From: Thermoanaerobaculum sp.
GTDB lineage: Bacteria > Acidobacteriota > Thermoanaerobaculia > Multivoradales > UBA5704
Assembly: GCA_021154885.1 (NCBI GenBank)
Contig: JAJKHS010000077.1
Coordinates: 124,001 to 188,000, forward strand
Direction of reading: 5' to 3'
Length of the DNA: 64,000 nt
Made by a program: the position numbers and the translations under genes. The notes under the pieces are model-generated. The model saw only the letters and a list, made by a program, of their open reading frames with translations, ran no database searches and had not been told where the DNA came from. This document shows positions 1 to 9,553 of the stretch, one piece after another; within the stretch, counting starts at the first letter, position 1; each line of letters opens with the position of its first letter.

Positions 1-100
1 GGTACGGCGGCCGGATCGGCAGCGCGATCTCCGGGAACGACCCCGCCAGCTCTTCAGCGGGAACGGCGGCGGCTCGGACGCGGTCGCGGGTGGCGGCCAT
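1..100 (-). CDS. 5' end of an unidentified protein (partial)
   Basis: Reading leftward from an ATG whose first base is at 100, the first 33 codons are open and run off the window edge. The predicted N-terminus contains PEIALPIRPPY, a proline-rich start reminiscent of ATP-dependent DNA ligases of the LigD type, but too little is visible to assign a function. A second in-frame ATG lies 10 codons upstream (first base 130), so the start is uncertain. The reading frame shows the strong G/C third-position bias of the neighbouring genes. It points the same way as apaG, which lies upstream of it, so the two could be co-transcribed. Confidence 0.45.
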   Translation of the reverse strand, partial: MAATRDRVRAAAVPAEELAGSFPEIALPIRPPY

Positions 101-188
101 GCCCCAGGAAACAAGCAATGGCCGAGCCATGCACCCCCCTGGGACCGCTGGCGTCCCGCCGGCCTTCTTACTTCTTCTTTCTTCTTTT

Positions 189-572
189 TCAATTCACCGC
201 ATGCGGAACCGCCAGCGAGAACGGCGCGATCTCCGCGTCGAAGCTGTCGCCGTTCTGGAGGACCATGCGGTAGGTGCCCTGCATGGCGCCCACCGGGGTG
301 GTGAGGGGGCAGAAGCTCGTGTACTCGAACTCCTCGCCCGGGGCGAGCACCGGCTTTTCGCCCACCACCCCCGGTCCCTGCACCCGCTGGGTGTCGCCAT
401 TGCCGTCGGTGATGTACCACTCGCGGCTGACGAGCTGGGCGGTCTCGCGGCCGACGTTTGAAATCCGCACGTGGTAGGAGAAGAAGTAGTAGTTCTCCTG
501 GGGAGAGCTGCGCTCTTCGTCGTAGAAGGTCTCCACCTGGACCCGGATGCCACGGGTCGTCGTATCGCTCAT
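189..572 (-). CDS. apaG: ApaG domain protein
   Basis: A 127-residue protein with the single Ig-like beta-sandwich ApaG domain, about the length usual for the family (near 125). The glycine-rich core GPGVVGEKPVLAPGEEFEYT and the following TPVGAMQGTYRM are typical of ApaG. The biochemical role is unsettled: older names refer to Co2+/Mg2+ efflux phenotypes, and the fold is related to domains found in F-box and Myb-like proteins. I chose the ATG giving MSDTTTRG because it matches the usual ApaG start; an in-frame start six codons upstream is possible. It is divergent from the TerC-like gene, with about 75 bases between them. Confidence 0.9.
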   Translation of the reverse strand: MSDTTTRGIRVQVETFYDEERSSPQENYYFFSYHVRISNVGRETAQLVSREWYITDGNGDTQRVQGPGVVGEKPVLAPGEEFEYTSFCPLTTPVGAMQGTYRMVLQNGDSFDAEIAPFSLAVPHAVN

Positions 573-646
573 GGCGCGAAAGTATGTCATGGGCCGCCCG
601 GGTTACAATCCGCCCGCTTGGGACGGCCGGCGAGGAAGGAGGGGAA

Positions 647-1384
647 ATGGACTGGATGACCAGCCCCGAGAGCTGGGTCGCGCTGCTGACCCTGACGGTG
701 CTCGAGATCGTCCTCGGCATCGACAACGTCATCTTCATCTCCATCCTGGTGGGGAAGCTCGCGAAGGCGCAGCAGCCGAAGGCGCGGCGGCTGGGGCTCG
801 GGCTCGCCATGTTCCTGCGCATCGGCCTGCTGGCCTCCCTGGCTTGGATGGCCCGGCTGACGGCGCCGCTGTTCTCGGTGCTCGGCAAAGACATCTCGGG
901 GCGCGACCTGATCCTCCTGGCGGGTGGCCTCTTCCTTCTCACCAAGGCCACCCGCGAGATCCACGAGAAGCTGGAGGGGGAGGAGGGGGAGGCGAGCTCG
1001 CGGGTGGCCGCCTCGTTCGGGGCCGTCATCGCCCAGATCCTGGTGCTCGACATCGTCTTCTCCCTCGACTCGGTGATCACCGCCGTGGGCATGGCCAACC
1101 ACCTGCCGGTGATGATCGCCGCCGTGGTGATCGCCGTGGGCGTGATGATGTTCGCCGCCGGGCCCATCGGCGACTTCGTGGCCCGCCACCCGACGGTCAA
1201 GATGCTGGCCCTGGCCTTCCTCATCCTCATCGGCATGTCGCTGCTCGCCGAGGGGCTCGGCCAGCACATCCCCAAGGGCTACGTCTACTTCGCCATGGCT
1301 TTCTCGGTATTCGTGGAATTCCTGAACCTGCGGATGCGGAAGAAGCAGGGCCAGGCGGTGAAGCTTCATGAGCCGTACGTTTAG
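647..1384 (+). CDS. TerC family integral membrane protein
   Basis: A 245-residue polytopic membrane protein of the TerC/Alx family. The conserved signature EIVLGIDNVIFISIL near residues 18-32 and its second-half counterpart VLDIVFSLDSVITAVGMA are both present; the paired acidic residues in these repeats are thought to bind metal or protons in the membrane. About seven hydrophobic segments can be traced. Family members are linked to tellurite resistance, manganese export and metalation of secreted proteins. The start is set by a strong Shine-Dalgarno (GGAAGGAGGGG) directly upstream; longer upstream readings lack this. The C-terminus (LRMRKKQGQAVKLHEPYV) is short and charged, so the CBS and transporter-associated domains found in some relatives are absent. 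Confidence 0.9.
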   Translation: MDWMTSPESWVALLTLTVLEIVLGIDNVIFISILVGKLAKAQQPKARRLGLGLAMFLRIGLLASLAWMARLTAPLFSVLGKDISGRDLILLAGGLFLLTKATREIHEKLEGEEGEASSRVAASFGAVIAQILVLDIVFSLDSVITAVGMANHLPVMIAAVVIAVGVMMFAAGPIGDFVARHPTVKMLALAFLILIGMSLLAEGLGQHIPKGYVYFAMAFSVFVEFLNLRMRKKQGQAVKLHEPYV

Positions 1385-1467
1385 CAGGGGCCGGGCCGGC
1401 CGCTCAATCTTCGTCGGGGAATTCCATCCTCCCCCCGCCTGTTGCTCCCCGTGGTCGGCCAGGAGCC

Positions 1468-1496
1468 TTGTCAGGAGAGCCGGAATCGGCTAGGCT
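1468..1496 (+). promoter_or_regulatory. Candidate sigma70 promoter for rpmE-DUF1385-prfA
   Basis: TTGTCA (1468-1473) and TAGGCT (1491-1496) are separated by exactly 17 bases and lie about 43 bases upstream of the rpmE start codon. The -35 box is one mismatch from consensus and the -10 box two. It is the best promoter-like pair in the TerC-rpmE gap. This is a sequence match only. Confidence 0.45.
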
Positions 1497-1538
1497 TTCG
1501 GGTTCTTGGAGCCCCAGTCAGAGAAAAGGATCACGATC

Positions 1539-1754
1539 GTGAAGAAAGACATTCATCCCCAGCTCAACATGGTGACCGTCACCTGCGCGTGCGGCAACAC
1601 CTTCGAGACCCACTCGACGAAGGACGAGGTGCGCCTGGAGATCTGCAGCGCCTGCCATCCGTTCTTCTCCGGCAAGCAGAAGCTGATCGACACGGCGGGC
1701 CGCGTCGAGCGCTTCCAGCGCCGGTACAACCGCCCGGCGGCGCCGGCCAGCTAG
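1539..1754 (+). CDS. rpmE: 50S ribosomal protein L31, zinc-binding type
   Basis: A 71-residue L31 of the long-subunit type that carries zinc ligands: CAC near residues 15-17 and CSAC near residues 37-40, followed by HPFFSGKQK, the standard L31 signature. It sits at the central protuberance of the large ribosomal subunit. The start is a GTG placed eight bases after AAAAGGA; this gives [10 protein letters not shown], the usual family N-terminus, whereas a TTG 11 codons upstream would add an atypical extension. The gene begins a cluster with the DUF1385 protein and prfA, an arrangement found in several phyla. Keeping all four cysteines suggests this is the zinc-replete paralogue rather than the zinc-free C-minus form. 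Confidence 0.95.
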   Translation: MKKDIHPQLNMVTVTCACGNTFETHSTKDEVRLEICSACHPFFSGKQKLIDTAGRVERFQRRYNRPAAPAS

Positions 1755-1816
1755 CGCCACTCCGACCGGCCATCCTCGCAGTCGATGGCCGGGCCGGGGC
1801 GGCTCGAGATCCCATC

Positions 1817-2848
1817 ATGCAGTCGAGCGCCAGTCCAGAGAACGAGCTGCTGGTCGGCGGCCAGGCCCTGATCGAGGGAGTGATGATGCGCTCCCCGGGA
1901 GCCTACGGCGTCGCCGTGCGCCGGCCGGACGGCTCGCTCGCGTTCCAGCGCGGCAAGGTGAACAGCCTCGCCAAGCGCTTCCCCATCCTCAAGCTGCCGG
2001 TGCTGCGCGGTGTCGCCGTGCTGTTCCAGTCGCTCGGTCTCGGCATCCGCTCGCTCAACTTCTCGGCCGAGCAGGCGGTGGCCGCGGCCGAGACGGCCGA
2101 GGCAGAGGACACGGCGCCGGCGCCCGAAGAGGCGAAGAAGGAGACCTCCAACTGGGCCATCGCCGGCTCCATGGCGTTCGGTCTCGGGCTGGGCATCGTG
2201 GTCTTCCTCCTCGCTCCGCTCTGGCTGACCCACCTGGGCGAGAGGTACGTCTTCGGCGGCCATCTGACCAACCTGCAGTTCAACCTGCTGGATGGCGGCC
2301 TGCGGGCCGTGTTCTTCCTCGGCTACATCTTCCTGATCTCGCGGATGAAGGACATCCACCGGGTGTTCCAGTACCACGGGGCCGAGCACAAGGTGGTGTT
2401 CAACTACGAGAAGCGGCTGCCGCTGACGGTCGCCAACGCCCGCGTCCAGAGCCGGCTCCATCCGCGGTGCGGCACGAGCTTCCTGCTCTTCGTGCTGCTG
2501 GTCTCCATCCTGGTCTTCGCGCTGATCCCGAAAACCGCGCCGTTCCTGGTGAAGTTCGGCGGCCGGCTGCTGCTGGTGCCGGCCATCGCCGGCCTTTCGT
2601 ACGAGGTGCTGCGCTTCACGGCGAAGCACCGGGCGGCGCCGCTCTTCGCGGTGCTGGTGGCGCCGGGGCTCGCCCTGCAGCGCATCACCACCCAGGAGCC
2701 GACGGACGACATGCTGGAGGTCGCCATCGCCGCCCTCGAGGAGGCGCTGCGCGAGGATGGTCTCCTGGAGCCTGCGGAGACGTCCATTCCGGTGCCCGCG
2801 ATCATTCCTTCGGAGATGACCGAAGCCGCGGCCCGGGCTTCCCTCTGA
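1817..2848 (+). CDS. DUF1385 (YqhQ-like) membrane protein
   Basis: A 343-residue membrane protein of the DUF1385 family (YqhQ-like). The N-terminal [20 protein letters not shown] and the central [14 protein letters not shown] are the family's most conserved stretches. Hydrophobic segments lie around residues 115-140, 155-175, 218-240 and 245-270. Function is unknown; the gene is often next to rpmE and prfA, as here, and may be translationally or metal related. The start is the ATG at [16 protein letters not shown], since the conserved family N-terminus begins soon afterwards. It follows rpmE by 62 bases and precedes prfA by 10, so a three-gene transcript is likely. Confidence 0.88.
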   Translation: MQSSASPENELLVGGQALIEGVMMRSPGAYGVAVRRPDGSLAFQRGKVNSLAKRFPILKLPVLRGVAVLFQSLGLGIRSLNFSAEQAVAAAETAEAEDTAPAPEEAKKETSNWAIAGSMAFGLGLGIVVFLLAPLWLTHLGERYVFGGHLTNLQFNLLDGGLRAVFFLGYIFLISRMKDIHRVFQYHGAEHKVVFNYEKRLPLTVANARVQSRLHPRCGTSFLLFVLLVSILVFALIPKTAPFLVKFGGRLLLVPAIAGLSYEVLRFTAKHRAAPLFAVLVAPGLALQRITTQEPTDDMLEVAIAALEEALREDGLLEPAETSIPVPAIIPSEMTEAAARASL

Positions 2849-2858
2849 GAACCGCGCC

Positions 2859-3938
2859 ATGATCGAGAAACTCGCCCAACTCGAGAAGACCCACCAGGAG
2901 CTGACCCAGCGGCTCATGGATCCGGCCATCTTCTCGGACCCGAAGGTCTACCGGGAGGTGAACAAGACCCTCTCGGACATCGATCCGGCCGTGAAGCTCT
3001 ACCGGGAGTACGTGAAGGCCGAGCAGCAGAGGCGGGAGAACGAGGAGCTGCTCGCCGGGCTGCCCAAGGACGACGAGCTCCATGCCCTGGCCCAGGACGA
3101 GAAGGAGCAGCTCACCGCCCGCGTCGCGGAGCTGGAGGAGAAGCTCCGGCGCGAGCTGACGCCCAAGGACCCCAACGACGAGCGCAACGTGGTGCTGGAG
3201 ATCCGCGCCGGCACGGGCGGCGACGAGGCCACGCTGTTCGCCGCCGAGCTGTTCCGCATGTACAGCCGCTACGCCGAGACTCAAGGGTGGCGGGTGGAGG
3301 TGATCGACCTCTCGGAGTCGGAGGCCGGCGGGATCAAGGAGATCTCGGCCATCGTCGAGGGCCGGGGCGCCTACAGCCGCCTCAAGTACGAGGGCGGCGT
3401 CCATCGCGTGCAGCGGGTGCCCGCCACCGAGTCCGCCGGCCGCATCCACACCTCGGCGGTAACGGTGGCCGTGCTCCCCGAGGCCGAGGACGTGGAGGTC
3501 GAGGTCGACGAGAAGGACATCCGGGTGGACCGCTTCTGCGCCTCCGGCCCCGGCGGCCAAGGCGTGAACACCACCTACTCGGCCGTACGCCTGACCCACG
3601 TTCCCACCGGGATCGTGGTCTCCTGCCAGGATGAGCGCAGCCAGATCAAGAACAAGGCCAAGGCGCTGCGCGTGCTCAAGGCCCGGATCTACGAGATCGA
3701 GCGCGAGAAGGCCGAGGCCGCCATGACCGAGGAGCGCCGCCGCATGGTGGGCTCGGGCGACCGCTCGGAGAAGATCCGCACCTACAACTTCCCCCAGAGC
3801 CGGGTGACGGACCACCGCATCGGCCTCTCCATCCACCAGCTCCCGACGGTGCTGGAAGGCCATCTCGATCCCCTGATCGAGCCGCTGACCGCCCACTTCC
3901 AGGCGGAGAAGATGGAAGAGCAGGCGCGGGCGCACTGA
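2859..3938 (+). CDS. prfA: Peptide chain release factor 1
   Basis: A 359-residue class I release factor recognising UAA and UAG. The GGQ loop appears in [19 protein letters not shown] near residues 226-244 and contacts the peptidyl-transferase centre; the codon-recognition tripeptide PAT, typical of RF1 rather than RF2 (SPF), lies in [15 protein letters not shown] near residues 186-200. Length and start ([15 protein letters not shown]) are standard. The glutamine of GGQ is the usual target of PrmC methylation, but no prmC-like gene follows within the window; the next gene is an unrelated TPR protein. Confidence 0.97.
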   Translation: MIEKLAQLEKTHQELTQRLMDPAIFSDPKVYREVNKTLSDIDPAVKLYREYVKAEQQRRENEELLAGLPKDDELHALAQDEKEQLTARVAELEEKLRRELTPKDPNDERNVVLEIRAGTGGDEATLFAAELFRMYSRYAETQGWRVEVIDLSESEAGGIKEISAIVEGRGAYSRLKYEGGVHRVQRVPATESAGRIHTSAVTVAVLPEAEDVEVEVDEKDIRVDRFCASGPGGQGVNTTYSAVRLTHVPTGIVVSCQDERSQIKNKAKALRVLKARIYEIEREKAEAAMTEERRRMVGSGDRSEKIRTYNFPQSRVTDHRIGLSIHQLPTVLEGHLDPLIEPLTAHFQAEKMEEQARAH

Positions 3939-4037
3939 GCCCTCGCCCTACCCCGTCTCCCAGAGGCTCCCCCGAAGGGCCGCCCGCCGTTTCTCTTCAT
4001 TGAAGCGAAATCTTTCTCGCTCGTCCGTCACTCCAGT

Positions 4038-4068
4038 TTGGACGGTTCGACAAAGAGCTTCGTATATA
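4038..4068 (+). promoter_or_regulatory. Candidate promoter upstream of the small TPR protein
   Basis: TTGGAC (4038-4043) and TATATA (4063-4068) with a 19-base spacer precede the TPR gene by about 25 bases. The spacer is longer than ideal, but this short A/T-rich patch stands out from the surrounding GC-rich DNA. Confidence 0.35.
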
Positions 4069-4093
4069 GCTTCAAAGAGAGGAGAGAAACCCC

Positions 4094-4525
4094 ATGAAAA
4101 ACCCGTTGGTCGCGTCCGCCCTCGCCCTCCTGCTCGCCGCGCCCGCCCTGGCCCAGATGGGCAGTCCCACGGAGTCGATGGGCCGCTACAACTCCGCCGA
4201 CGAGAAGGCCATGGTTGCCTTCTCGCGCGGGCTGCGGGCGAAAAAGAAGGCGGACGAGTCGAAGGAGCCCAAAGAGAAGGCCAAGCTGTACGAGCAGGCA
4301 AGGGAGGAGCTGTCGAAGTCGCTGGGCTATCAGCAGCATTACGACGGCTTCCTCGCCCTGGGTCAGGTCTACCTCGCCCTCGGCAGGCGGGAATCCGCTC
4401 TGGACGCCTGCCTCCACGCCCAGGCCCTGAAGCCCAGCGGCGAGCCGGCGAAGAGCTGCATCGAGGAGGCCCGGAAAAAGCCCGAGAAGGCCGACACCGA
4501 GACGAAAGCCGGCGGCGGGCGATAG
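4094..4525 (+). CDS. Small secreted TPR-like protein
   Basis: A 143-residue protein with a clear Sec signal peptide (hydrophobic ALALLLAAPALA, cleavage likely after ALA-Q near residue 20). The mature part is helical and lysine/glutamate-rich; residues about 50-115 fit two or three TPR-like helical hairpins (YEQAREELSKSLGY, HYDGFLALGQVYLALGRRES, ALDACLHAQALKP), and the C-terminal tail is charged. It is probably a periplasmic scaffold, but no partner can be named. The start has a purine-rich ribosome binding site (GAGAGGAGAGAAA). It stands between prfA and ackA and ends just before a palindromic repeat element. Confidence 0.7.
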   Translation: MKNPLVASALALLLAAPALAQMGSPTESMGRYNSADEKAMVAFSRGLRAKKKADESKEPKEKAKLYEQAREELSKSLGYQQHYDGFLALGQVYLALGRRESALDACLHAQALKPSGEPAKSCIEEARKKPEKADTETKAGGGR

Positions 4526-4556
4526 GAGGGCGATAGGCGGGGCCACAAGACTAACC

Positions 4557-4617
4557 ACTCCCTCTTCTCCCGGAGGACGGGGGGAGGCTGGGAGAAGAGG
4601 GCCGGGGTGATGAGGGC
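4557..4617 (+). repeat. Palindromic intergenic repeat, copy A
   Basis: Perfect 12-base inverted arms (CCCTCTTCTCCC and GGGAGAAGAGGG) enclose about 18 purine-rich bases and are followed by CCGGGGTGATGAGGGC. The same unit recurs four more times in the window. It lies between the TPR gene and ackA and could act as a hairpin in the transcript. Confidence 0.85.
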
Positions 4618-4653
4618 TTCGGAGCGAACCCGGCTCGGATAGGATCACTCCCC

Positions 4654-5889
4654 ATGAAAGTCCTCGTCCTCAACTGCGGCAGCTCGTCCCTCAAGTTCCA
4701 GCTCATCGAGACGGACGAGCAGACCGCTCGCGAGGGGACGGACCGCACCCTGGCCAAGGGACTGGTGGAGGACACCGGCGGTACCGCCACCCTCCACTAC
4801 GAGGCCGAGGGCAGGAAGCCCCTGCGCGACGCCATCGGCGCGTTCCAGCACAAGACCGCCGTCGAGAAGGCGCTCGCCGTGCTCACTGATCCGGAGACCG
4901 GCGTCATTCCCCATAAGGACGAGATCGGCGCCGTGGGTCACCGCGTCGTCCATGGCGGCGAACGGTTCAAGACGTCGGTGCTCATCGACGAAGGGGTGAT
5001 CGACGGGATCGAGGCCAACATCGCCCTCGCGCCGCTCCACAATCCGGCCAACCTCCAGGGCTACCGCGCGGCCAGGGCCGTGCTGCCGGACGCGCCGCAG
5101 GTCGCGGTCTTCGACACCTCGTTCCATCAGACCATGCCGCCGGAGGCTTACCTCTACGCCCTGCCCTACGACCAGTACCAGCGCTTCGGCATCCGCCGGT
5201 TCGGCTTCCACGGCACGTCCCACCGCTTCGTCTCCGGCCGTGCCGCCGTCCTCCTGGGCCGCCCGTTGGACGATCCCGGGCTGCGTCTCATCACCTGTCA
5301 TCTCGGCAACGGCGCCTCGGTCTGCGCCATCCGCGGCGGCCGGTCGGTGGACACCTCCATGGGCTTCACCCCCCTGGAGGGGCTGGTGATGGGTACCCGC
5401 TGCGGCGACCTCGATCCCGCGGCGCTGCTCTACCTCATGGGCCGCGAGGAGCTGGGCGCCGCCGAGGCCAGCGCCCTGATGAACAAGCGCAGCGGCCTGC
5501 TCGGGCTCTCGGGGCTCTCCCACGACATGCGTACGCTGCTGGAGGCGGAGGAGAAGGGGAACGACCGCGCCCGCCTTGCCATCGACGTGTTCTGCTACCG
5601 GCTGCGAAAGTACATCGCCTCCTACGTGGGCGCCCTGGGCGGCGTGGACGCCCTGGTCTTCGCCGGCGGCATCGGCGAGAACTCGCCACCGGTACGCGAG
5701 CGGAGCCTCCACGGCCTGGACGCCCTGGGCCTCACCGCCGATCCCGCCCGCAACGAAGCGGCCCGGGGCACCGAGGCCGAGATCTCCCCCGATGGCGCCC
5801 GCTCCCGGGTCTTCGTGATCCCCACCGACGAAGAGCTGCTGATTGCGCGGGATTCGTTCCGGATTGTCAGCGGGCTCAGCGGGCTGTAG
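4654..5889 (+). CDS. ackA: Acetate kinase
   Basis: A 411-residue acetate kinase (ASKHA fold) that interconverts acetyl phosphate plus ADP with acetate plus ATP in the cytoplasm. The first family signature VLNCGSSSLKFQL is at residues 4-16 and the second, GFHGTSHRFV, near residues 187-196; VVHGGERF, the FDTSFHQTMP stretch and the nucleotide-binding FAGGIGENS are all conserved. Length is a little above the usual 400. No phosphotransacetylase is beside it, but a phosphoketolase, which makes acetyl phosphate directly, lies convergently 0.6 kb away. Together they would form the end of a phosphoketolase pathway giving ATP and acetate from xylulose 5-phosphate. Confidence 0.96.
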   Translation: MKVLVLNCGSSSLKFQLIETDEQTAREGTDRTLAKGLVEDTGGTATLHYEAEGRKPLRDAIGAFQHKTAVEKALAVLTDPETGVIPHKDEIGAVGHRVVHGGERFKTSVLIDEGVIDGIEANIALAPLHNPANLQGYRAARAVLPDAPQVAVFDTSFHQTMPPEAYLYALPYDQYQRFGIRRFGFHGTSHRFVSGRAAVLLGRPLDDPGLRLITCHLGNGASVCAIRGGRSVDTSMGFTPLEGLVMGTRCGDLDPAALLYLMGREELGAAEASALMNKRSGLLGLSGLSHDMRTLLEAEEKGNDRARLAIDVFCYRLRKYIASYVGALGGVDALVFAGGIGENSPPVRERSLHGLDALGLTADPARNEAARGTEAEISPDGARSRVFVIPTDEELLIARDSFRIVSGLSGL

Positions 5890-5895
5890 CCCGCT

Positions 5896-6456
5896 CTACT
5901 CCGGTGGGAAGGCGTCGGAGACTCGGAAGACCCAACCCGGGACGACTGGAGTGGCGTTGAGGGTGTCGGAGAGCGTCAGGATCTCCGGTGACAGGTTGGG
6001 GCGATGCACCAGGAACACCTGCTTCTTGGGATCCGCCACGATGACGAGTTGGACGCCAGCGCGAAGCCAGACAAGGACCTTCTCCTCCACGTCGGCATAG
6101 CCGTCGGATGGGGAGACGACTTCGACGACGAGATCCGGTGCGCCAGGGAAGTGCTTCTCTTGGGAGAAGTTGGCGGTTTGAAAGCGGGCCTTGGAAACGA
6201 AGGCCACGTCCGCGCCCCGAACTTCATCGGGATCGGAATGGAGGAGGAATCCCGTCTCGGCCGCAACCACGATGCCGAAATCGCTGGCTTGGACGTGGGC
6301 CGTGAGATGGTAGCCGATACGGTTGGCGATCCTGCCGTGGCGAAAGCCGGGTAGGGGCATGCGCCGAAGCTCTCCTCGAACGAGCTCATACCGCCAGCCG
6401 TCATCGGGCATGCGGAGAAGATCGTCTGCGGTCACCAGATGAGTGCCGACTGACAT
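5896..6456 (-). CDS. Uma2 family (DUF820) endonuclease-like protein
   Basis: A 186-residue protein of the Uma2/DUF820 family, a PD-(D/E)XK nuclease-fold group abundant in cyanobacteria and some other phyla. Visible family features are TADDLLRMPDDGWRYELVRGEL at the N-terminus, the acidic strand GADVAFVSK and the PDLVVEVVSPSD strand holding the presumed catalytic acid and glutamate. Biological role is unknown; family members are often found with mobile elements. The start giving MSVGTHLVTADDLL is preferred; an in-frame start eight codons upstream exists. It converges on ackA with only six bases between the stops and sits downstream of the phosphoketolase gene on the same strand (30 bases from its stop). 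Confidence 0.82.
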   Translation of the reverse strand: MSVGTHLVTADDLLRMPDDGWRYELVRGELRRMPLPGFRHGRIANRIGYHLTAHVQASDFGIVVAAETGFLLHSDPDEVRGADVAFVSKARFQTANFSQEKHFPGAPDLVVEVVSPSDGYADVEEKVLVWLRAGVQLVIVADPKKQVFLVHRPNLSPEILTLSDTLNATPVVPGWVFRVSDAFPPE

Positions 6457-6485
6457 AGCGGACAGAGTATCACGACTCACTGACC

Positions 6486-8921
6486 CTACTGATCCCCAGC
6501 CGTCCCCTCCGCGTCGTTGCTCGTCCGCTTCCCGCCTCCGGACGGCGCCCCCTGGCCGCCCCAGCTCCAGTTCTTGATCTCGGGCATGTCGTCCCCGTGC
6601 CTCTCGATATACTGCTTGTGATCGATCAGCTTGTTCCGCAGCGCCTGCTTGACATAGGCGGCCTTGGGTCCGAGCTTGGGGACGCGATCGATCACGTCCT
6701 CCACGAGATGGAAGCGGTCGAGGTCGTTGCGCACCACCATATCGAAAGGCGTGGTGGTCGTTCCTTCTTCTTTATAGCCCCGCACGTGGAGGTTGTCGTG
6801 GTTCGTCCGCCGGTAGGTGAGGCGGTGGACGAGCCACGGGTAGCCGTGGAAGGCGAAGATGACCGGCTTGTCGCGGGTGAAGAGGACGTCGAAGTCCTTG
6901 TCCGGCAGGCCGTGCGGGTGCTCCGAGCGCGGCTGCAGGGTCATCAGGTCGACGACGTTGACCACCCGCACGCAAAGGTCCGGCAGCTCGCGGCGGATCA
7001 GATCCACGGCCGCCAGCGTCTCCAGCGTCGGCACGTCGCCGGCGCAGGCCATCACCACGTCGGGCTCGCCGCCCTGGTCGTTGCTCGCCCACTCCCAGAT
7101 GCCGATGCCCGCCGTGCAGTGCTTCACCGCCTGGTCCATGTTCAGCCACTGCGGCGCCGGCTGTTTGCCGCAGACGACGACGTTGACGTACTGCCGGCTG
7201 CGCAGACAGTGATCGGTCACCGAGAGGAGGCAGTTCGCGTCCGGCGGCAGGTAGACGCGCACCACCTCGGCCTTCTTGTTCGCCACGTGATCGATGAACC
7301 CCGGGTCCTGGTGGCTGAAACCGTTGTGGTCCTGACGCCAGACGTGGGAGGTCAGCATGTAGTTGAGCGATGCGATGGGCCGCCGCCAGGGGATCTCCCG
7401 CGTCGTCTTCAGCCACTTCGCGTGCTGGTTGAACATCGAGTCCACGATGTGGATGAACGCTTCGTAACACGAGAAGAAGCCGTGCCGGCCGGTAAGCAGG
7501 TACCCCTCCAGCCACCCCTGGCACTGATGCTCGGAGAGCACCTCCATCACCCGGCCGTCGGGCGCGACGTCCTCGTCCGTGGGCTGGATTTCGGCGACCG
7601 ATTCCCGGCTGGTGGCTTCGAAGACGTCATTCCAGCGGTTCGACGCCGTCTCGTCCGGGCTGAAAAGACGGAAGTTGCGAGAGCCGGCGTTGCGTTTCAG
7701 CACGTCGCGCAGGAGCTTCCCCTGCACCCGGGTGGCCTCGGCGAGCGTGGCGCCCGGCGACGGCACGTCCACCGCGTAGTCGCGGAAGTCGGGCAGGCGC
7801 AGGTCGCGCAGCAGGACGCCGCCGTTGGTGTGGGGGTTGGCGCTCATTCGCCGCTCTCCCTGCGGCGCCAGCTCGGCGATCTCCGGCCGCAGCCTGCCCG
7901 TCTCGTCGAACAGCTCCTCGGGATGGTAGCCGCGCATCCAGTCCTCGAGGATCTTCACGTGCCCGGGCTGGTTCATCTCCCCCATGGGCACCTGGTGAGC
8001 GCGCCAGGTCCCCTCGACCGGCTTGCCGTCCACCTCCTTCGGACCGGTCCACCCCTTCGGTGAACGGAGCACGATCATCGGCCAGCACGGGCGCTCTTTG
8101 AAGCCGTTCTCCCGGGCGTCGGCCTGGATGCGCAGGATCTTCGCGATCACCTCGTCCAGCACCGCGGCCATGCGCTGGTGCATGGGCTCGGGATCGCTCC
8201 CCTCCACGTAGTGGGGATCGTAGCCGTACCCCCTCAACAGGCTGTCCAGCTCCGCGTGGGGAATGCGGGCCAAGACCGTGGGGCCGGCGATCTTGTAGCC
8301 GTTCAGATGGAGGATGGGCAGCACGGCGCCGTCGCGCACCGGGTTCAGGAACTTGTTGGAGTGCCAGCTCGTGGCGAGCGGCCCCGTCTCGGCCTCGCCG
8401 TCGCCGATGACGCAGGCGACGATGAGGTCCGGGTTGTCGAACGCCGCGCCGTAGGCGTGGGAGAGGGCGTAGCCGAGCTCGCCCCCCTCGTGGATCGAGC
8501 CCGGCGTCTCGGGCGCCGCGTGGCTCGGGATGCCGCCGGGAAAGGAGAACTGTTTGAACAGGTGCCGCATCCCCTCCTCGTCCTGGGAGACGTTGGGATA
8601 GAGCTCGCTGTAGGTTCCCTCCAGATAGGCGTTGGCCACCACCGCCGGACCGCCGTGGCCCGGGCCGGTGATGTAGAACATGTCGAGGTCGTGCTCCTTG
8701 ATGACCCGGTTGAGATGCACCCAGAGGAAGTTGAGGCCGGGCGTCGTCCCCCAGTGACCCAGCAGACGAGGCTTGACGTCGGAGAGCTCCAGGGGCTTTT
8801 TGAGCAGCGGATTCTTGAACAGGTAGATCTGCCCCACCGAGAGATAGTTCGCGGCGCGCCACCAGGCGTCCATCTTGCGCAGGAGATCGGGAGAGAGCGG
8901 CCCTTCGTCAGGATTCGGCAT
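6486..8921 (-). CDS. xfp: Phosphoketolase (xylulose 5-phosphate / fructose 6-phosphate)
   Basis: An 811-residue thiamine-diphosphate enzyme that cleaves xylulose 5-phosphate (and often fructose 6-phosphate) with phosphate to acetyl phosphate and a shorter sugar phosphate. Both phosphoketolase signatures are present: [16 protein letters not shown], and the cofactor-binding [13 protein letters not shown] a few residues later. Length is normal (about 790-830). The start [16 protein letters not shown] is fixed by a strong GGAGGT site seven bases upstream; a longer frame extends 48 codons further but without family similarity. The first 13 or so codons plus ribosome binding site are duplicated at about 20.31-20.37 kb. 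Acetate kinase close by is the likely metabolic partner. Confidence 0.96.
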   Translation of the reverse strand: MPNPDEGPLSPDLLRKMDAWWRAANYLSVGQIYLFKNPLLKKPLELSDVKPRLLGHWGTTPGLNFLWVHLNRVIKEHDLDMFYITGPGHGGPAVVANAYLEGTYSELYPNVSQDEEGMRHLFKQFSFPGGIPSHAAPETPGSIHEGGELGYALSHAYGAAFDNPDLIVACVIGDGEAETGPLATSWHSNKFLNPVRDGAVLPILHLNGYKIAGPTVLARIPHAELDSLLRGYGYDPHYVEGSDPEPMHQRMAAVLDEVIAKILRIQADARENGFKERPCWPMIVLRSPKGWTGPKEVDGKPVEGTWRAHQVPMGEMNQPGHVKILEDWMRGYHPEELFDETGRLRPEIAELAPQGERRMSANPHTNGGVLLRDLRLPDFRDYAVDVPSPGATLAEATRVQGKLLRDVLKRNAGSRNFRLFSPDETASNRWNDVFEATSRESVAEIQPTDEDVAPDGRVMEVLSEHQCQGWLEGYLLTGRHGFFSCYEAFIHIVDSMFNQHAKWLKTTREIPWRRPIASLNYMLTSHVWRQDHNGFSHQDPGFIDHVANKKAEVVRVYLPPDANCLLSVTDHCLRSRQYVNVVVCGKQPAPQWLNMDQAVKHCTAGIGIWEWASNDQGGEPDVVMACAGDVPTLETLAAVDLIRRELPDLCVRVVNVVDLMTLQPRSEHPHGLPDKDFDVLFTRDKPVIFAFHGYPWLVHRLTYRRTNHDNLHVRGYKEEGTTTTPFDMVVRNDLDRFHLVEDVIDRVPKLGPKAAYVKQALRNKLIDHKQYIERHGDDMPEIKNWSWGGQGAPSGGGKRTSNDAEGTAGDQ

Positions 8922-8952
8922 TTCAGCACCTCCTTCCACCACGGGGTATCCT
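8889..8952. repeat. Direct repeat, left copy (phosphoketolase 5' end and leader)
   Basis: This stretch covers the first codons, ribosome binding site and leader of the phosphoketolase gene. It is matched in the same orientation at 20312-20377 with about three mismatches over the first 58 bases, then a 2-base gap and divergence. The two copies bracket the accessory genes between 9 and 20.3 kb. Confidence 0.8.
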
Positions 8953-9207
8953 GACACACCTGGGACCCAAACAGGCTTGTTTCCGAAGTAGGGAATGTCA
9001 GTTATTTCGCCCTGTCCCTCTACTGTGAGTTTATTCAAGCAGGAGAACGTTGCCGGTGCTTTCAACCAAGTAGTTTCTGACGTTCAGAGATTATGCCGCA
9101 GGTCACTCATGGGAGTAGCGTCCTCACCTACCCAGTTGGGGGGATACCCTGCGCTCCCTGCCCATTCCGGATAGGCGAGTACCAGCCCCCCGGAAAGGAC
9201 GCTGCTC

Positions 9208-9537
9208 ATGTCCCGTCGATCCCGCTTTGCTCTGGCCTCCCTGTGCCTCTGTTTCGCCCTTTGCGGGCCGGTAGCGGCTCAGGCTACCCGCCGTGGGAGC
9301 GAAGCAGGCCACCCTCCGTCCGTCTCCCTGGGGGGGCGTCTCGCTTCTACTCTGTGGAAGCTCCTCGCCGTAGCTGCGAGCTGCGACCTTCGGGGGAGCA
9401 TCGACCTGTGGGGTCGTCCTGCTGCTTTCACGGTTACCCCTGCCTCCCCGGCGACCAGCCAAAACGGCGACACCTCTCCCGCCGGGACCTGCGACAACAG
9501 GGGCACCATCGATCCGTGGGGATGTCCGTCAAGCTAG
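9208..9537 (+). CDS. Small secreted protein with a duplicated CDxRGxIDxWG motif
   Basis: A 109-residue protein with a Sec signal peptide (RRSRFALASLCLCFALCGPVAAQA, cleavage near residue 26). The mature region contains a duplicated motif, CDLRGSIDLWGRP near residues 59-71 and CDNRGTIDPWGCP at the extreme C-terminus, with a low-complexity linker between. The DNA of the two copies is also similar, implying an internal duplication. No family is recognised. A GAAAGGA site nine bases upstream supports the start, and a strong hairpin follows the stop. The next two genes run in the same direction, so the peptide may belong to a three-gene group with a TPR protein and a MerR-like regulator. Confidence 0.55.
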   Translation: MSRRSRFALASLCLCFALCGPVAAQATRRGSEAGHPPSVSLGGRLASTLWKLLAVAASCDLRGSIDLWGRPAAFTVTPASPATSQNGDTSPAGTCDNRGTIDPWGCPSS

Positions 9538-9553
9538 GCATCTAGCCGTTAAA

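Noticed and set aside
8922-9065. A 48-codon extension of the phosphoketolase start.
   Set aside because: Family members begin near [10 protein letters not shown], and the strong GGAGGT site lies between the extension and that ATG.
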